NCBI RefSeq assembly: GCF_021130785.1
Contig: NC_060213.1
Location: forward strand, 101,627,501 to 101,691,500
Direction: 5' to 3'
Length of the DNA: 64,000 nucleotides
Source of the DNA: Homalodisca vitripennis
Lineage: Eukaryota; Arthropoda; Insecta; Hemiptera; Cicadellidae
Below the pieces are notes generated by a model. The model ran no database searches and was not told the origin of the DNA. It was given only the letters and a program-made list of their open reading frames with translations. The position numbers were made by a program, and so were the translations under genes. Every line of letters starts with the position of its first letter. Position 1 is the first letter of the stretch. Positions 60,654-64,000 of the stretch are shown here, one piece after another.

Positions 60654-63600
60654 TTTTTTATTTCATTTGGAAAATCATCCGGCAAATTATATTATTTCCA
60701 CTTTTCATAATAGTTATTACGAGGTCTATTTTTATTGCCAAAGAATAATTTTATTTTTAAATACAAATTCTATTGTTTAACAGCATGAATAGAAACTGGA
60801 TAAAAACTGCTGATATATTTATCGGTGAAAATATTTGTTAATAGTAGTATGTCTTATACGTAAATAGTAGATATCAAAATAATAGTGCTCAAGGGAACAA
60901 GATAAATCGTCAGTCAGCAATATTGATTTATATAATATTTTGTTCGAGTAAATATGCAACTAAGCATATTAGAAATAAACTCTCATTATAACTGTATATA
61001 AAAAACTTGAAATGGTCAAAGTATAAAATATAAAATTGTTTATTGTTTGGTTATTAAAAGAACATTATACACAAGAACACAAAATAAAGCTGTAATCTTT
61101 TATCAAAAAATAGCAAAATTCATTATGTAGACAGAGGTAATAAATTCTTTAAATCCTTGTGTTTTTTTCTAAAGCTATAAAACATTAACCTCGTACTCAC
61201 TTATTAGTGTAAAGTTGGAATCAACGAACAAGAATCTATATCAAGAGACGTGTTAATTAAAGTAATGTGGGTAATACGTTAGTGTCTACTAATTTGCGTC
61301 ATTTTGCCATTCATAATTTAGTAAAACAATGGTTATTGAAAAACTAAATATAAAAAAATCTACTAAGACACGGAAAAACTTTAAATATTATATCGTTTAC
61401 AGTTAATCCACATATGTTTGATCACACAATTGACATTTTGGTTTTAAAAAATATTATAAAATGTATATGTCAAAATTAACATTAACTATAGTAAACTCTA
61501 TTTATACATATGATTATTTACTAATTATTAGTGCATAATGATTAGTGTTATACTGCGTAATATCTAAAGATAAGACATACCTCCTCTGTCACCCCCCCCC
61601 CAGAGGGCCTCATTAAATTAGATTATAATTTATAAAAACTCTTCTATAAAAAAATAATCGCTTACATTACACTAAAACATAATGCAAGTAATGATATTAA
61701 CATTTAATGTGGAAGTATATAATTTTTGAGTTAAAACTAACTAGATAGGAATACACTAACCACGTTTTTACGTAGTGTATTCCTTTAGTTTAGTCTTCGC
61801 TCGGGTTTCAGGTGCTATTATGTATAAGAAAAAGCTTAACAGTACGTGGAGGAACAATCCCAACACACGTACCGCTCTAAGCACAGGGGGATAATAAAAC
61901 CTGTTGCACACAGATCGTAATTGTGTGGGCGTTTACTACAGTATGTCAGATATAAAGCTTTTCACTAATTTTCTGTGTTTAATAAACTTAAAAATACTGG
62001 TAAAATAAATCATAAATAGGCTACCACACCAGACAGGCATGTATGCATCAAGTTTTATAAAATTTTATTAAATAGTAATATAATTTTAAGTTTAATATTA
62101 ATTGGAATGAATTAGTAGGGCTTAGATTTTGTTTTTATATAAATTAACGCACATTTCATCTTTTAGTATATGTAGAAAATGTAAATAAATGTTAATATGT
62201 AAAGGTCATAGAATGCAGCCTAACCGTTTTCATTACCCAGTAGGGATCTCTTTTGCCTGGTTTATACCTTCTAGATGAACTTACCACTGGGCACATCAAA
62301 AACCTGGGCCACCTTATGGATGTCCAGGAGCCGCACATCAAAACGCCTAGGATGAGATTCTGGAGTGCAATAGTGGTTCGATAGGACATGTCTACTGCGG
62401 GAAATGACCGTTGGAGTTGGTAGAGTTCGTTCCCTAAGTACTCCGCAAGCAGCGCTAATAAAGTGCAATTTAAAAGCTTCTTGTTCTAAGAGGAAAAAAA
62501 CAGTTTTCTTAATATTTTGGTTTCATTTGAAATATTTGACTGGACAAAGTTAGCATTGTATTTAAACAAGCATATCTCCTAATTAAAATTATAACAAAAG
62601 ATTTTAAACATTATTATATTAAAACTATGTAACTTCAGTCGTTAAGTGTTGAAATCTATGCCCCAAGTGTAAACGCTGCATGGGTTTAAAGCACACATTA
62701 TAAAGTTTAAAGCTAATCGTAATATAATCGCAATATAATTAAAAGGCATCCACAACCAAAGAGTAGCGTAAGGGAGTTTGTCTTTTACTCAAGACTGTAA
62801 TTTCCAGATACAGAGTTAATGATTGAGGATGCTAGAGTGTTTAGTTAAATGTACTCTTCGCAACCATAATATTTCAAAGTATTCACTTAAAAAATTACTG
62901 GTATAAACCAGTTTTATTGCATAACGTTTCACGTAAAGTAACACTTAAGGTTTCAGATAAACGGTGGTTTTCCAGTGTAAATATCTGAGTCAGTGCGTTG
63001 AACAATTTCACAACATCTTGCTTAACACCAATGCCTGGGAATGAACATAAACATATATACCTCATATTTTGTAATATACATCGTATTAAACTGGCTTAAT
63101 CATTTTACGTATTTTTTTTCCGACAGAGCAATTTCTCTAATGAGGCACAGGGACATAATTTTGGTAATCGAGTCGTATAAGATTTATTAGTGACGGACTT
63201 TTTAGTTGCGAAATTTACATATCCGTTAAAAGGTACAGGGATGCGAAAGGCTATCGTTATCAGTCCTCATGCCACAGTAGTGCCCTAATTATCAATAGAC
63301 GGAACAATGAGACAACGAGAGTTGGAGAGGAAACAAACGAAGCGACGTTATGACACCCGGGGGTCTAATTGTGCCATGTTGACTTACGGAAGGTAATTAC
63401 GGTTGACTCGTAGTATGACCTCCTTCTCCCCCTCCACTCATGTTTACGAGTATTATAGGGACACTTCGAGGGTCACTTGACCTCTCGTTATATTTGGTAC
63501 GGAATCGTTCTGGTCGTGAATAACTAGCTACTGAACTGTTACGGGTATACCGATAGTTACTGGTTTAACACGATCCTAAATATATATTTATTTACATGAG

Positions 63601-64000
63601 ATTTAAAGCGATTTAAAGAATCGGATACAGGTATTATGAATAATTATACTTATAAGATGTACTAAATCATAACCCATTCACAAAATTCTGATGACCTTTC
63701 CGGGAATCAAAGTATTTGACCTAGGGAGCCACAGTTTGACCCATACGGTACGATGAAGGTTATTTAATGTTTTCTGCTACCTTACACCTATTGTATTATC
63801 ATATTCAACAATACTTAGGCGTGGCTTCATCTTGTTTATTTCAAATAAACCGAGTTTTACTTTTGGCGTTATTCAAATTTCACGCCTCCATTGGCAGAAA
63901 TTGGTTTTCTTTGCAATATCTCCGCTCATACCTCAGTTCCCTTATTCAGGGAATGGTGTGTTATGTGACACCCATTGTGCTCTTTAATAATGTGAATTCA
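60654..64000 (+). repeat. Tandem unit copy C (cut by gap and window end)
   Basis: Aligns base for base with 26671-30070 of copy A, with scattered substitutions and small indels. It keeps the hairpin at 61747-61784, block L2 at about 61848, block L3 at 62210-62475, block L4 at 63240-63520 and the start of L5. It lacks a 28-base local duplication present in copy A near 29090. It probably continues beyond 64000. Confidence 0.93.

Noticed and set aside
27590..63400. CRISPR array, operon or other prokaryotic features
   Set aside because: No short regular repeats with spacers, no gene density, and clear eukaryotic mobile elements throughout.

Overview
This is AT-rich, gene-poor eukaryotic DNA, most likely from an arthropod. 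Pointers to this are a Mutator-like DNA transposase of a kind common in insects, a Jockey/CR1-like LINE remnant with a short-repeat 3' tail, LTR copies with 4-bp target duplications, TA-flanked foldback DNA and a tRNA-like SINE head. A hemipteran-like insect fits the repeat content, but the species is an inference. I see no intact host gene. The only sizeable protein signal is a broken transposase at 59016-60488 (minus strand). A 46-kb AU-rich noncoding landscape of repeats surrounds it.

Three stretches of exactly 100 bases (7029-7128, 13557-13656, 60554-60653) consist only of C runs of at most 15 closed by one A, with a 16-base period. They look like 100-N assembly gaps converted to bases, not biology. 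The window is then four contigs: 1-7028, 7129-13556, 13657-60553 and 60654-64000. Order and orientation across these points are unproven.

Layout. 1-7028: a divergent piece of the repeat unit (about 160-950), AT-rich DNA, a CpG-rich patch near 3.1-3.26 kb, a LINE 3' end near 4.1-4.34 kb and a TA microsatellite. 7129-13556: almost featureless, with two GC-richer patches of unknown origin. 13657-60553: the main contig, holding a head-to-tail series of long noncoding units. These are copy E (about 17.4-25.3 kb, diverged and interrupted), copy A (about 26.7-40.27 kb and beyond), copy D (about 41.15-45.99 kb, diverged) and copy B (about 49.35-58.60 kb). 60654-64000: copy C, nearly identical to the start of copy A.

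Comparing the copies exposes clean empty sites. Copy A carries two solo LTRs (30298-31228 and 34268-35136, each with a 4-bp target duplication) and a 69-bp LINE tail (31573-31641) that copy B lacks. Copy B carries the Mutator-like element from 58604 onward that copy A lacks. Copy B also lost segments by deletion, one between 6-bp direct repeats. Copy D holds a 956-bp foldback element with TA flanks. The main point of interest is this multi-kilobase tandem noncoding array, with conserved blocks shared by diverged copies, including a GC-richer block near 27.86 kb and a block with a splice-acceptor-like tract near 30.08 kb. No product is known for it.
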